Part shown: one piece after another, positions 34,383 to 46,309 of the stretch | Layout: every line of letters begins with the position of its first letter | Numbering within the stretch: position 1 is the first letter of the stretch | Source of the DNA: Paralithodes platypus | Taxonomy: Eukaryota; Arthropoda; Malacostraca; Decapoda; Lithodidae | Direction: 5' to 3' | Assembly (NCBI GenBank): GCA_032716605.1 | Contig: CM064518.1 | Span: forward strand, 45,097,526-45,161,525 | DNA length: 64,000 nucleotides | Made by a program: the position numbers and the translations under genes | Notes under the pieces: model-generated | What the model was told of the DNA's origin: nothing | Databases searched by the model: none | What the model saw: only the letters and a program-made list of their open reading frames with translations

Positions 34383-34597
34383 TTAACCCTTCCTGTACCA
34401 GCGACGTATGCTATATCTTATTCTAGCTAGATTTAGACAATTGTATGCTGTTTAAGAAGGATCTGTGGTAGTTAGTAGGGTTGATTGAGATAGTTAGAAG
34501 CCATATTATTGCTATAGATCCTTCCTAAACTGAATACAATCGATTAGTAGTCGCCAGAATATAAAACAAAGGATGTCGATGGTACAGTATGGGTTAA
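34383..34597. mobile_element. Family A TTAA element
   Basis: Left CCCTTCCTGTACCAGCGACG, right GGATGTCGATGGTACAGTAT before GGGTTAA. It lies just downstream of the candidate terminal exon. Confidence 0.87.
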
Positions 34598-34614
34598 ACC
34601 AACATAGGAAACTA

Positions 34615-34689
34615 TTATAAAGTAGAGAAGGTGGGACTCTGCTTGTGTCCGCGGGTGTACAGTGCGTCTCGTCCCTTCTTTACCTTCCC
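34615..34689 (-). CDS. Candidate alternative terminal exon (short isoform)
   Basis: A strong acceptor (CAACTCTCCTCCTCCAG) is followed by 24 codons and a TAA stop. The peptide starts GKVKKGRDALYTRGHKQSPT and ends FSTL. It is phase 0, so it can be joined in frame from e1, e2, or e4b cut at its internal donor 38940, but not from the normal ends of e4a or e4b. It would give a short isoform without LIM domains, a form known for this family in general. I do not recognise the peptide with certainty. No AATAAA lies close behind it; the nearest seen are about 450-600 bp downstream. Confidence 0.45.
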   Translation of the reverse strand, partial: GKVKKGRDALYTRGHKQSPTFSTL

Positions 34690-35030
34690 CTGGAGGAGGA
34701 GAGTTGAGGCCAAAGTTTGAGCTTGGTTATATGATTGGACATAAGCTAGGTCACTTGTTTCATAATCCTGGTCTACGAGAAACCTATCGTAAGCCAAGCA
34801 AAATAGTCTAGTATTAGCTGCAAAATTATGAGAAAGTTCTGTCATAAAAATCAAAGGAGTTCCATACTTTTTAGCCCATTGACTCTATGATTGGTCATTC
34901 CTAATGAAAGAGTTGCTTACTTTTTCCCCTTGACTATGAGTGGTCATTCCTAAACTGCATGAAACGGCATTCAATAAACAAAATAAACACACAAGAGGAA
35001 CCGCCGTGGTGTAACCTTGGCATCGACTTC

Positions 35031-35246
35031 TTAACACTCTGAAGATTATGATGCATTTTGACAGTTTATTCTGGCTATCTTTAGACGACATTATACAGTT
35101 TAGAAAGGAACTCTGGGAATTAATAGGCAAATACTATCTCAGAAAACCCTCTGACTTCCACATATCCTTCCTAATCAGCATAAAATTCGTCTAATAATAG
35201 CCAGAAAGCAGACAGGGAATACGTACTCAGTTCTTGAAAGTGTTAA
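35031..35246. mobile_element. Family B TTAA element
   Basis: Left CACTCTGAAGATTATGATGC, right ACTCAGTTCTTGAAAGTG before TTAA. Confidence 0.82.
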
Positions 35247-35338
35247 CCATGGCCTCCACTCCCCGACCACCAAAGGGCAGGTAATAAACTATACTCAACA
35301 TGCCGCATCACCAGCCCCACCTCTACTCTACCAGGTTC

Positions 35339-35713
35339 TTAAGGGGACAGTGGTTATTTTTTGGGGGTCTATAGTATATTAATTTTTATATTTATATGTT
35401 TTAGTTTCCTCGCTAGACCTTCATCAAACTTTAAAAAAACACTCCCTAGACCCACCTTTAAGAAAAGTTTGTACATTTTTCGATAGAAAAAAAATCCCGG
35501 CCGAAGGCCGGTTTCTCTTAAAATTACAGGCTCGCTACTCGCCAGGAAAATATCGACACCTAAATGGCACGAAAGGTCTTGACATTGATATAGAAATGGG
35601 ACAAAAGGTTTTAAAAATGTACACACTAATAGGGCTAACGTCTTAAAATCTGAAAACTAATGGGGCTAAACATGAGGAAGAAGAGTGACCGGAAAAACGA
35701 CCCATCTCCTTAA
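35339..35713 (-). mobile_element. Family C TTAA element
   Basis: A full minus-oriented copy between TTAA sites, with CCGGCCGAAGGCCGG intact and the GGCTCGC motif shortened to GGCTCGCTACTCGCC. Confidence 0.88.
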
Positions 35714-35824
35714 TAGGTAGGCCAAAAATCTGGACCACTAACCTCTATACCAGTTCCACATCTGGTAGGCCAAAATATTTCACCACTAAACTCTACAGTA
35801 CAACTCATAAACGACTAGAGTAAT

Positions 35825-36015
35825 CGAACTAATAATTCTACCATTTAGGAAAAGTCAGCCAGGGAATAGGCAAGGGTATTTTGTTGCTGGTTACTGAGCA
35901 AATATTCCACCATTTAAGAAAATAAAGTCCTAGGGAATAGTTGGAATATTACAGCCAGTTTACTCTAGTTTTTCTTTTTTATTTTTTTATTTTTTAACAG
36001 AGGTTAGGGGTCAGG
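35825..36015. repeat. Dispersed repeat E
   Basis: A copy of the family at 30985, with one segment (AAAGTCAGCCAGGGAATAG) present twice in diverged form. Confidence 0.6.
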
Positions 36016-36056
36016 ATTTCTGGCCTAACTATAATGAACAGACTATACTGTACACT

Positions 36057-36124
36057 ACCCTACATCACCACCTACAATACACTACACTACACTACACTAC
36101 ATCACCACCTACACTACACTACAG
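36057..36124. repeat. CACTA-rich tandem repeat
   Basis: CACTACACTACACTACA and CATCACCACCTACA units in tandem. Confidence 0.85.
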
Positions 36125-36227
36125 TATATACGCTGTACAGCTTTCATAAACAATGTACAATCAGTTTCAATAAGTTCGGTGACAATCTTGATGGCTTATA
36201 AGGCATACAAATGTATTGATCATACAT

Positions 36228-36312
36228 AAATTCATTGATCACTTACTGTATATATATATAAATTCATTGATCACTTACTGTATATATATATAAATGCATT
36301 GATCACTTATAT
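36228..36312. repeat. About 34-bp tandem repeat
   Basis: Three units containing AAATTCATTGATCACTTACT followed by GTATATATATAT. Confidence 0.85.
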
Positions 36313-36621
36313 TTTATGGCAAAACAAATTAATTAATGACTTAAATGATAATATCCTGAGCACAATAATTAATAAATTTATATTTTTTAAATTAATAAAA
36401 GTGTTCCTTAAATAGACTATAACCCTAATATAATAATCAACCTCTCCACGCCATGTCTTCACTTCAAGTCACAATCTGAGCAAGGATGTAATATTAGAAC
36501 TATTGAAGAAAAGTATCATTGTCAAGATGGCAAATTAGAGACATGATTAACATTACATTGCAACTTTACTATGTTATGCATAATATTGTCACTTACTGAT
36601 ACCCATATAGTAATTAATAAG

Positions 36622-36828
36622 GGATTTATAAGGGTAGTTAATGTTTATCATGTTTAAGTTCTCCAGGATACAGTATTAATCCCAAGAAAGCAAATACAAA
36701 AAGGATTTATAACAGTAGTTGTTGTTACCATGTTTAAGTTCTCCAGGATACAGTGTTAATCCCAAGAAAGCAAGTACAAAAGGGATTTACAAAAGTAATT
36801 GATCTTTACCATATATAAGTTCTTCAGG
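36622..36828. repeat. Tandem repeat of about 80 bp
   Basis: Two and a half units containing GTTTAAGTTCTCCAGGATAC and CCCAAGAAAGCAAATACAAA. Confidence 0.85.
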
Positions 36829-37012
36829 ATGAGTTGACAGGAATAAAGACTGGTCTGGAGAGGGTAAGAAGCGAAGGTCCCCCTGGAGAACCCCGATCAC
36901 CTCACTTACCTTACATTACTGAAGGTGGGGCGTGTCCTTTATGTCTCTCTGTCTCTCTCTGCACATCCCCATCATACTCTTATACCACTTCCTTCTTGGC
37001 CAGAATTATAGT

Positions 37013-37160
37013 GTTGTCATTAAAGTTTAGGCAGATATACGAGTTATTTCAAATTTACGTTGTCCCCGTAAGGAGAGATATATAGTTGTCTTAATGTTTA
37101 GGCAGAGAATGCCAGAGATACGAGTTACTTCAAATTTATGTTGTCCCGTAAGAAGAGTTT
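37013..37160. repeat. Direct duplication of about 75 bp
   Basis: AGATATACGAGTTATTTCAA and TTGTCCCCGTAAGGAGA are repeated with changes. Confidence 0.75.
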
Positions 37161-37784
37161 TTTAGGGTTGAGATATTATACTAAAGGTCAGGAACGTCAC
37201 CACTGGTATGTAGAATATTTATGTGATATATGTAACTTATAGATAGTATTAGCTCTTGTATACTTCTAAATTTCCTTAGCATAATTCTGTATCACTCTCT
37301 GAATTAACGGTGAAATGACTTCTTGTACTAGTGATCACATGGCCAATATGTATGAAAGTTTATGAAAAGGATGTTTTTAGTAGTATAGATATTGGTAACT
37401 TTAAATTGATTCTTAATCATTATGTCAATCAAGAATTTATATGGCTACTTTATATTAAACTGCAATGTGCCCTTCTAAAAGAAATATATACCATCTACTC
37501 CCTTGCTTCAGTTAAATATCTAGCTACTCTTAAAGCACTTTTAATTTACAACCCATGGGTGCAATATAATTTTTCTTAATCTCCAAAATACTAGATTTTC
37601 ACAATTTATTTGTGATTATCAAGACGGTATATGACGTGCTGATTTAGTAAAAGTCCATTACAATATACACAAAGTTTTGTCAACAAGACAATGGCCAATA
37701 TTTCGTTTTTAGGTCTAGTAATTTTCATAGCATGAATAATTTGTCTTCAAATCACAACTGAACTTAGGTGGCCCGATTAGTCTA

Positions 37785-37992
37785 CCAACTTTGTTGACCG
37801 ATCAATTTTATATCTTGATTCTACTTTGCCATCTATCACTATATACATTTAGAGATGGTCACTCTATGTGTTCAATAACGTATTTATTTATACCAACTTT
37901 GCTGACCGATCTATTATAGAGTCTTGATTCTACTTGGCAATCTATCACTATATATATATTTAGAGACGGTCACTCTATATGTTCAATAACGT
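37785..37992. repeat. Direct duplication of about 105 bp
   Basis: TTGATTCTACTTTGCCATCT and GGTCACTCTATGTGTTCAAT occur twice at similar spacing. Confidence 0.85.
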
Positions 37993-38848
37993 ACCGTATA
38001 TATTTTTAATTGAGTGTTCCTTGGATTTATTTAGATTTGTTTTACCTCCAATAGCACCATCCCAGGCTGCACCCCCTCCTTGCTTCCACTACTACAAACA
38101 CTTCCGAGAAATTGGGAAAATTTGCTCTAATCAGAAAAGTAAATTGATTAAAAAGGGGTTTCTGATGCTTTGTGTAACTAAGACATGAAATAAACTTAAT
38201 CAAAAGTTATTAAAAACAGTCTATCGCTTTGTGTAACTTAGATGTGAATTAGATGTGGATCAAACTGAAGCAAAAAAGGCAAATACTAAGAACAAGTTTT
38301 CCCATGATCTGGCTCTGCACAGGACACGAAACTATTGTAATGCCAAACCCATAGAAAATAAAATTGAAACGTGTAGACAAGTGAACAAAAGAAAAATCAT
38401 GTTGAGTGAAAAAAATAAAATAGTAACCAAGGAAACATAATTGCAATCTACGTTTTTAGTTGGTACTCATATTGTGCAACGATACCGTAGATGAAGAATA
38501 CGAAAGAATTAACTTGACGAAGCTGGTTATACATGCAAATTAAACAGATTAGCAGTGATAAAATACATGGCTCTAGGAACTTTTTTTGCGAGCGAATATA
38601 TAATTTTCCTAGTTTTGTTCTGGCATATTATATACAAACCCTATCATGATAACATTATGTTAATGTTGCACCCCCTTGCAAAGTTTTACCATGCCTATCA
38701 CTCGCACAGTGACGATCAGTGAGACAGGTTATACGAGCATTTGAGTTGCGTGAGGTGAGAGTGCCAATGTGAGAGTGCCAGTGTATATAAGTGTGTGGTT
38801 GACTGTTGGTGAATGAGAACATATGGTCCGTGTCCCGGCCTCACTCAC

Positions 38849-39045
38849 CCGAGAAGTCCTCTGATGAGAGTGAATGCTGCAGGAGCTTGAAGGAGTATCC
38901 CTGAGCAACATCCTTGTCAGGGGACAAGAGGCTGGTTACCTCACCTTCATGTACTGGCGCTGGGCTACTGTCCATCTCCTGCACCATACGCAGGACGTCC
39001 GAGGTCTTGCCGTCGTAAGCACGTTCATTCTTCATGAAGTTGACG
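38849..39045 (-). CDS. Zasp52: Zasp exon e4b: alternative ZM end
   Basis: One base, 65 codons and one base. The acceptor is GACGACATGTAG and the donor TCTCGG followed by GTGAGT, a strong site. The peptide begins VNFMKNERAYDGKTSDVLRM and continues VQEMDSSPAP, resembling the end of DUF4749 in other Zasp proteins better than e4a does. Two internal donors exist: GAAG followed by GTGAGG (exon end 38945, same phase, removing 32 codons) and GAG followed by GTAACC (exon end 38940, phase 0). The second would fit the phase of the candidate terminal exon at 34615-34689. Confidence 0.9.
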
Positions 39046-39448
39046 CTACATGTCGTCAGTGGTAGAGGTGCAAGTAGGGTAGTGGTGGTGGTAGTGGTGG
39101 AGCAGGCACGAAGGGGAAAAGAGGGAAGGGAGAAAAATCAGGAAATGCATGCAAGTAAAATATTTAAAACAAAAAAAGAACAAAACCACACCAGCACGCA
39201 CACACACACACACAGTCAGACACATCACACTCCTGGTGGCAAGACTAATTCCTGGTGGAGCAGGAAGCATCCAGCAACAATAAATCCGCCCGAACTCCAA
39301 GCTGGCGGCCACCCTGTGTACTGGCAAATAAGGGGGAGGGAAGGCATGCATGAGGGCAAAGGGGGGCGCCAACAGGAGAGGGGCACCATCACCGCCAAAG
39401 GGAAGCACCACAAGTCTCCTGTAGGAGGACATTAGGGCAGTGGTTCAC
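39046..39448. other. Spacer between alternative exons e4a and e4b
   Basis: A 403-bp intron with a GGT-rich patch (39080-39101) and a short CA repeat (39196-39213). The open frames over it on both strands have no conserved features. Confidence 0.7.
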
Positions 39449-39663
39449 CTGACTCCCCAGGGGCCTGCTGCGGTGGCTGCGGCTGAGGCCTGGCTGCTGT
39501 GGGCTTGGGTCTGGGGAACTCTGGGACAGCTTCTTCCTGCTGGTTGAACATAGGGGGAGGGCGACCCTTCTTAGGGGCTTCTTGCTGGTCCCCATGGATG
39601 AGTTTGTAGGTGGGGGAGTCTGTCTGGATGGATGTCTCCCGAGCATACTTCTTGAAGTTGATC
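39449..39663 (-). CDS. Zasp52: Zasp exon e4a: alternative ZM end with Pro-rich tail
   Basis: One base, 71 codons and one base; the acceptor is GTGGATGCAG and the donor TCAG followed by GTGAAC. The product starts INFKKYARETSIQTDSPTYK, which parallels e4b (VNFMKNERAY), then turns into a basic and Pro-rich tail ending RPQPQPPQQAPGES. Entry and exit phases match those of e4b. Splicing e4a to e4b would shift the frame and meet TGA after four codons, so the two are mutually exclusive in a full-length product. The intron between them is 403 bp. Confidence 0.9.
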
Positions 39664-40162
39664 CTGCATCCACGTCACACATATACAACACACAGACAGA
39701 TACACACACGCGAGAGACACACACATATTAGACACAGGATTCTATGTTTTATCATTTTACTTGTACCATTGTATTAGCAAATTTTTAGATGCTTTCTTAT
39801 TTATAATAATATGCCAACGATATATACTGTATATGTCTAGTACAGATACGATTTCACATAAATATTTTAGGAAGGTATTCCTACGAACTTAAAACATATA
39901 CAAGCTAATATTCGCATACAATATACTCTGAGAAGAAATATGTGGAGGATAAATACACAATTTCAATGGTTGTAGCTAGCATTCGTCACATTAATTATTG
40001 ATTTATAAATAGTTATTTTAGTTTTGTTTTTAAGATTAAGTGCTACAGAAATAAAGACTTGGTACCAATGACACCACAGCATAAAACCAAACAATACATA
40101 TACACCATTCTACAAACAAGAGTATGCAATAGATTTGACAGTAAAACAGACTAAAAATCTAA

Positions 40163-40182
40163 CTTATTGCCGCGGCAATAAG
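40163..40182. other. Perfect 20-bp palindrome
   Basis: CTTATTGCCGCGGCAATAAG is fully self-complementary and lies in AT-rich intron sequence. No function can be assigned. Confidence 0.95.
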
Positions 40183-41639
40183 AGAAAAATAAAAAGCTCG
40201 GCAAACAAAAATATCTAGAAAATCTAAAGAAGCCGAGCCAATCACATTGTACACAAAATGTATAATACAAAAATGGTAGATGCAGTTAATCAAGCATCAA
40301 ACTTGAAAATCTGAATGAGTAAGGATACACAAGGTTAAACACAACGTTTTGTCATAATATCAAGTGGCTAATTCCTGGAGTTATTACAAGTCAGAAATGT
40401 TAAGAACATTGAATTTATTCCCAATGGTAAGGGAGCTATTAAATTGGTAGTATTTGGAACTTACCTTGTGTGATTTCCATGTAAGGGGTCATTTGAAAGA
40501 CATAGGTCATGAACAACCAGGACACAAAAGCGACTAGCTAGTTTGTAGGGCAGTTGATGGGTCGAGACGAGAAAATGATCTTATTCTGCATACAATTACA
40601 TAGTCAATACTATATTTTGTGAGGAGGAATGTGCAGCCTGATGGTGGCCACTTTGAACAATTATTACTACAAACACACCTTTTAACACCGTAACAAAATG
40701 AAATACCCGATAATCAGTACACTACCAAGATACTACTATAAAGAAAACATAGTTGTTAATAGTCAAGAGTTTTTCAATATCCTAAATGTAGTTAATCTTG
40801 TCCTAGCAAAGTTCCGTAACCATTGGGATATATGAACAATAATTTATGTATTACTTAATTGTAATAAACCAAGGAATCAGGTTATGAAGTATTGATATAT
40901 CGTTGCTTTACACCATGTATAAGTAATGTACAAAAAGATGGTTTATAACATATAACAGAATAGAGAAACCAAGTTATTTGACCCAATCACAACATTGTGT
41001 ATCTATAATATATCAACATTTATGTTTGAAGTCTCATATCAAGACATATACTATGTGTTTGGGTGATGCAAGTTCGTCCTACTCATCACACAGGGATATA
41101 CTAGAAACATATTTGGAGTAATGGAAGGAATCAGAGCTATATTCTGGCCAGGTTGATGACATGTGGCACAACAGATGACAACTTGGAGGATTGATCTTAC
41201 AAAATACACGATAATTTGGTTTACTTGGTTCATGCAGGAAAGTAGTAATAAGCCTAGTCATTATTGTATACAGTCTTTTTGGTACGTCGAGGGTACTTGA
41301 ATTATTTAAAAATGCTTATGCGATCAATTTAGCCAGAACACAGCCAAAGATGACAGCTCTTAAGTTTGGTATCTTATAATAGTTAAGCTAAAGTTGAGGG
41401 GGAATAAACATGTTGAGGGAGGTGAGAGATCTTTAAGAATTAGAGATAAGGTAAAGAGGAAAGAAAGAGCAAAGTAGAAGAGTAAAAGGTGGAGTGTTTA
41501 AAGTTTTCCCCTACTAACTAATATTCAAGGATAACTATATAAGGTAAGTTACGGCGCAATCTTAAGTTATTATAGGCAAATTTCTATGACTAGGTTAGCT
41601 ATACGATGAGATAAATTATATTTTAAGGATTTGGGATTA

Positions 41640-42760
41640 CTTCGACAGGGCACAGTTACTTTTGTCATCTGTATTCATGGTACAGATGCCAACATGAATT
41701 CGTATCCACTCCCTAATGTTATGTATGCAAGGATAAATGGCATGATTGAATTAGAGGTATTGTTTCTTAACCCCTACAGTGTTGATGGTTTTATTAAGCC
41801 ATCTGGCGTCGGGCCATCTTAACTTGTTTTATTAATTCCATAAATGTAATGTATATGATCCCGGACCCTGGAAAGTGGAAATATGCCAACCCCGTAGTCT
41901 GTGAGCCAGGCCTCTCACTTCCTCTCTACTCCTGCTAATTCTCTCTCTCCTTCCCAAGTCAAGGTTTTCCCCCCTCTTCCTACCTCCCTTATCCATTCCC
42001 TGTCCTCCATACAACTATTTCATCTCTTTCTCTCTCCTTTCACTCTCACACTCGGTCCATAATTGATCAAGTGATGAGTCTTAGTCCTGCGCGTGTGTGA
42101 ATGTGTGCGGTGTTTTCTCTCGCTTCTCTCTTCCATTTCCATACATTTTATTTACCCTTATTCCACCTTCTGGAAGATGGCACTATTATTTTTTCCTTTC
42201 TTCTCTACCAATATCTTTCTCTCATGTATTCCTCTCTATCCTTCCTCACCCTTTCCCATCTACCTTCTTCTCTCATCTTTCTTTTATTCTTTCTCTTCAT
42301 TGTTTTCATCTCCGTCCTTCCTTCCTCCTAACCCCCCATACCCACCTACCACCACCACCACACAGCGACCCACCCACCTGGCTATATTCCCACGGTCGGG
42401 CTCGTAGATTCATTGTCTGGTCTAAACACTCTGGCTTTAGCATCTATACATGTGGTAACAACCATCGCACCATCCCTGCGCCCAGATTTGGCGCTTAACT
42501 GTGAATGAATTTGAGCGCGGAGCCAGGTGCGTATATTCTATGCACCTGACGCTCAATGCACAAAACATGAAGTACAAAGAATTTACACATCTGACGCTGT
42601 ACGGGTTAAACAGTAGATCATTCATATGATCAATTAATGGTTTTCTAAAGAATAATTCTTGTAAGCTAATCATACTATTTATATTTCCATATATAAAATC
42701 ATGAAGTGGGTGCGAATTCATGTGGGCACCTATACGTAGGTGATATCAAGCCCCAAAGAC
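41640..42760. mobile_element. Long inverted-repeat element with pyrimidine-rich core
   Basis: Arms at about 41680-41800 and 42590-42740 are diverged reverse complements. Both start near ATGAATTCG when read inward, and both contain TTAACCC at 41767 and its inverse at 42606. The core (about 41905-42370) is strongly C/T-rich on the plus strand. No transposase is visible. Confidence 0.65.
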
Positions 42761-43223
42761 TTAAGAAACCCAGACCTTCCCTAGAAGTTAAAGTTCTAGG
42801 TTAACAGCTAAATAATGTCATCTGAAGTATATCATAAAGACTGAAAAGTGATATTTCCTCATCTGTACATTTGCTTCAGTCAGTGGTGTCGGGGTCCAAA
42901 GACTAGCCCCAGACAGCCATTCCGAAACACATAAGGTTCTAGGTTAGCAATAAGTAACTTTTTTAGGCTACCTATTGTATCAAGGCTATAATAAAGTAAA
43001 TTCTAAGAATTTTACATGATGTGACTTTGATAGGCTCAAGTGGCTGTTTTTTATCTGTATTTCATTTACTTTAGGATAGCTGATCCTTTTCCCCCAACAA
43101 GGTACTAGATTAACTATACAATCAGGTAAGGTATATTCTAAGGATTCCTGATGTCCCAGTAGATTTTGTTTTCTAATCTGCTATTGTGCTACGTTGGTAT
43201 GATGCCGGGGCCGCAAGACTCAC

Positions 43224-43345
43224 CCCAGACAGCCCTTCCCTAGCACCTCAGCCTGGGCGGAGAGGGTCTCGGCAATGTTGTCCTCACTGTACAGGTTCAG
43301 GGGCGTGTTGTACTGGGCGTTCACAATCTGCTGGCCATTCACCTG
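43224..43345 (-). CDS. Zasp52: Zasp exon e3: start of ZM/DUF4749 region
   Basis: Forty codons plus two bases; the donor is CTGGG followed by GTGAGT. The peptide runs QVNGQQIVNAQYNTPLNLYS and goes on EDNIAETLSAQAEVLGKGCLG. The Q-Y/F-N-x-P-x-x-L/I-Y-S core is the signature of the ZASP-like motif, which in this family supports alpha-actinin binding. The two leftover bases (GG) can be completed by the first base of either e4a (G) or e4b (C), each giving Gly. The acceptor is a tandem CAGCAG, so a one-codon (Gln) length variant is possible, with the exon starting at 43342. Confidence 0.92.
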
Positions 43346-46309
43346 CTGAAAGAGGAGCTGGTTAGTTAGGTTTCTGTCCAAGGCAGTAGGTAGATGTGGA
43401 AGACTTGGTCACTACTCTACTGGGGAGATGGGCATGGCTTATTGAATGTATTCATCTGTAATACATTTCGTCAATAATGTACCAGTGAAACATGATATGT
43501 ACCAATAGACTGACTTTAGTTACTTGATTTAATTGTGTATACAAGAAAACTATTAAGTAGATTATGTGTACAGTAAGTATGTAATGGAAGGCTTAATGTA
43601 GGTGTATCTGCTAGGTAACGGCTCTGACGCAGCGCTCATCTCTGTGTGTTAGCCCTTTGGTGCTTGTGCAGAATTGTTTGGGTTCAAGCAAAGTCAGGAT
43701 TCAAATATGATTCAACAAATGTTCAGTCAGTAGCTTTAACTGTTACACCGCAACAACACCTACTTATGCAATGATATATGGAAATACTAATATCTAGACT
43801 TGTTTTCATGAATTTCTGTGATGTTATAAAGATACATTTCTCTCTGCCGTATGTGTGTGTTATTAATGTTATTTGTGTATGTGTGTTTATGTTTATCTAC
43901 AATGTCACTTTGTACCTCCTTTTGGCTAACCTTCGACAATTGTATTCAGATTGAAAAACCTTTGATAGATAAGGGCTTCAGAATATGCATTGTGCATGTT
44001 GCTATCTACTGAATATTAAAGACATATGCCAGTTTAATATACAATAACTGGATGGCGATCTAAGATATACAATAAATTAAAGCTCCTTATGATATTTACA
44101 CTTTTTGTGTCGTCCCAGTTTTGGTTTGTTTATTTTGCAAGTTTTACTTTATAATTTAAATAAGAATGTACAAATTGTCTTTATAATTACAAGGGAGTAT
44201 TTATCTATTAATGAACTAGTTAGCCTATACTTGACTAAGTGTCTCCAGTAACAGGATATTCAAATTTATACAGTTGTATATAAATTCAAAGTTAGATCAT
44301 TTATCCTACATGAAGAATCCACGTTCATGGACAAAGAAATCCTAGTCAGATACATCTCCATATATATTTTTTAAATTTTCAACTCTCATATCTACAAATC
44401 AATATATAGCCTACTATAAAACCTACAAAGAAAATAGAACATAATCACAAGCAAAATATAAACACAGTCGCACTGCTAACAGCTACTAAAGCAGATTGCT
44501 TCCCTACTCATGCGAGGTTACTGCTAGTGCTTACGTCGTCTAAATTGTCCTAGTCTGCTAATTTTGATGAGTCTAGAGATTATGAGCCATACCCTTTTTA
44601 ACTCAGGGAGGGCTTGAGCAAACCGGCTGTATATTTCAACACTTACTTACTGTTTGAATCTTCCCAAATGGTATTAATATCGGCTCGATTGCTCAAGTCC
44701 TCTTATGAGTTATGAGAGATTAGGGGTCAGGATCAGGTATCATCATAATGAATACACTACTACAAAGCGGCGAGTTATACTTCCATTTTCTAAACAAATT
44801 GCTTGAGTCGAACATTTGACATTCTCACTTCTCCATATTCAGTCTCAGTGGGTGGCTACAGGAGAGAAGGTCAGAAGGGACAAGTGTGTAGTTGCCCACA
44901 TAAGCTCGGTTGCTCTCCGTAATCTTAAATATGTAAATATAATGCGCCTGATTTAATTACGAGTGTCGTTTCCTATGCAGTGGTAACTCAGCTGACTAGT
45001 CAACCGATAATTAACAGAAACCACATTCGCAATTTCATACACAAGATCACAACAAGAAACAGAACTTATGTGGGCAACTGTACAATCATGGCACAGTGTT
45101 CAGATAATGGAAAACAGAAGTACTGTAGCTTTCTTATTCTTAGTAAGCTGGAGCTATGCAAATTAAGAAGCTATATTATAAAAGATTCTACAAATAATCA
45201 TAGGTGAAATAATTTGATATGCCAGGCAACATTCATACTACACTTCAGCTTGCTACAACAGATGAGTGTGTTGGCGTCACATCACTTCGGGTGAGAGCTG
45301 GAACACTTAAATTTTCAACTACGAAGCCCGTCATGCTTGTGTCATGGCTGTATTATACTGGTTTAGAACAGAGCTACGTCAATGGTGAGTGATTAATCAT
45401 ACAACTAAAAATAATACACATAAAAAGGCAAATAAGATGAGAACGACTAGTTTGAGAGAGAAAATAAGTATCAGGAGCGTAGTGATAAGTTGAGCTAACA
45501 CGGAAACTGTCCTGGGAACATTGGACTTGAAGCCAGTAGGGGCAGAGAACGGTGGGGGGAGTTGTGTGGGGGGGATACTCAAGCTGGGGGCATGCTGGAC
45601 CCACTATAACAAGAATTTACGCCAACTTTGAAACAGTAGTCGCCATGTTGCATACCTCACGTTATAAATCTTCAAATACTTCAAACATTGAAATAGGTTA
45701 GATCTTATTACTATATGTGATCGATCTGTCAATTGTACAACACTGTCAGGCAACACAGAACACTGTGCAAGGTAGACAACATGGCGTCTATAACATCACA
45801 GGTGGCATAATTCTTCTGACAGAGGGCCCCGGGTGACGGAGGAGAGGGGGCCCTTCACCTCGGCAAAGGGATGCGCCGTTGTGTTGTGCCGTGTGCCTAT
45901 CGGAGCAACAAACTGGAAAAAAGGTGTTGCACATTACGCTAACCACAGTCGGAGGGGGCAAGCAGGCAGGAAGGTAGGGCAGTGGTGGGTTTACATAGGG
46001 TGTATGCTCTTGGTCTTATACATTGGAAGGGAAGGACTGCGGTGATAGGTTTACAGGCTAGGAAGGATTTTACACTCGTAGTTTTCTGCAGTGATTGGCT
46101 TACAGAGCAGGAAGGGGTATATTCTCATAGTCTTAGGCGGTGGATTGGCTGGTTTACTTTATCCTTCCCTCATTGAGTAAATAAAACCTTAGGAACAGTA
46201 GATAATTTGATATACCCTTCTTTATAACCAGGGTATTATTTCTTATCTTCTTAGTGATATATTCAGAGGGGAAAGGAGAGAGTAGAATTGCGATACCCTT
46301 CTTTATAAC

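Larger units (their letters stand above)
32457..38848. other. Intron e4-e5
   Basis: Holds a candidate terminal exon (34615-34689), a SINE-like element, A, B and C elements and several two- or three-copy tandem repeats, listed separately. 32460-33500 is AT-rich with nothing recognised. Confidence 0.65.
39664..43223. other. Intron e3-e4
   Basis: 39720-41640 is AT-rich and unremarkable apart from a 20-bp palindrome at 40163. A long inverted-repeat element with a pyrimidine-rich core follows (41640-42760). Confidence 0.7.

Noticed and set aside
36834..36905. Possible minus-strand exon (GGTTCTCCAG acceptor, peptide LLTLSRPVFIPVNSS then stop) and a nearby AAGGTAAGT donor
   Set aside because: The acceptor tract is weak, the peptide is not recognised and the donor-acceptor pair would leave a 9-base piece containing a stop.
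39034..39435. Open frames on both strands between e4a and e4b
   Set aside because: They cover an intron with GGT and CA repeats and overlap exon edges without splice logic.
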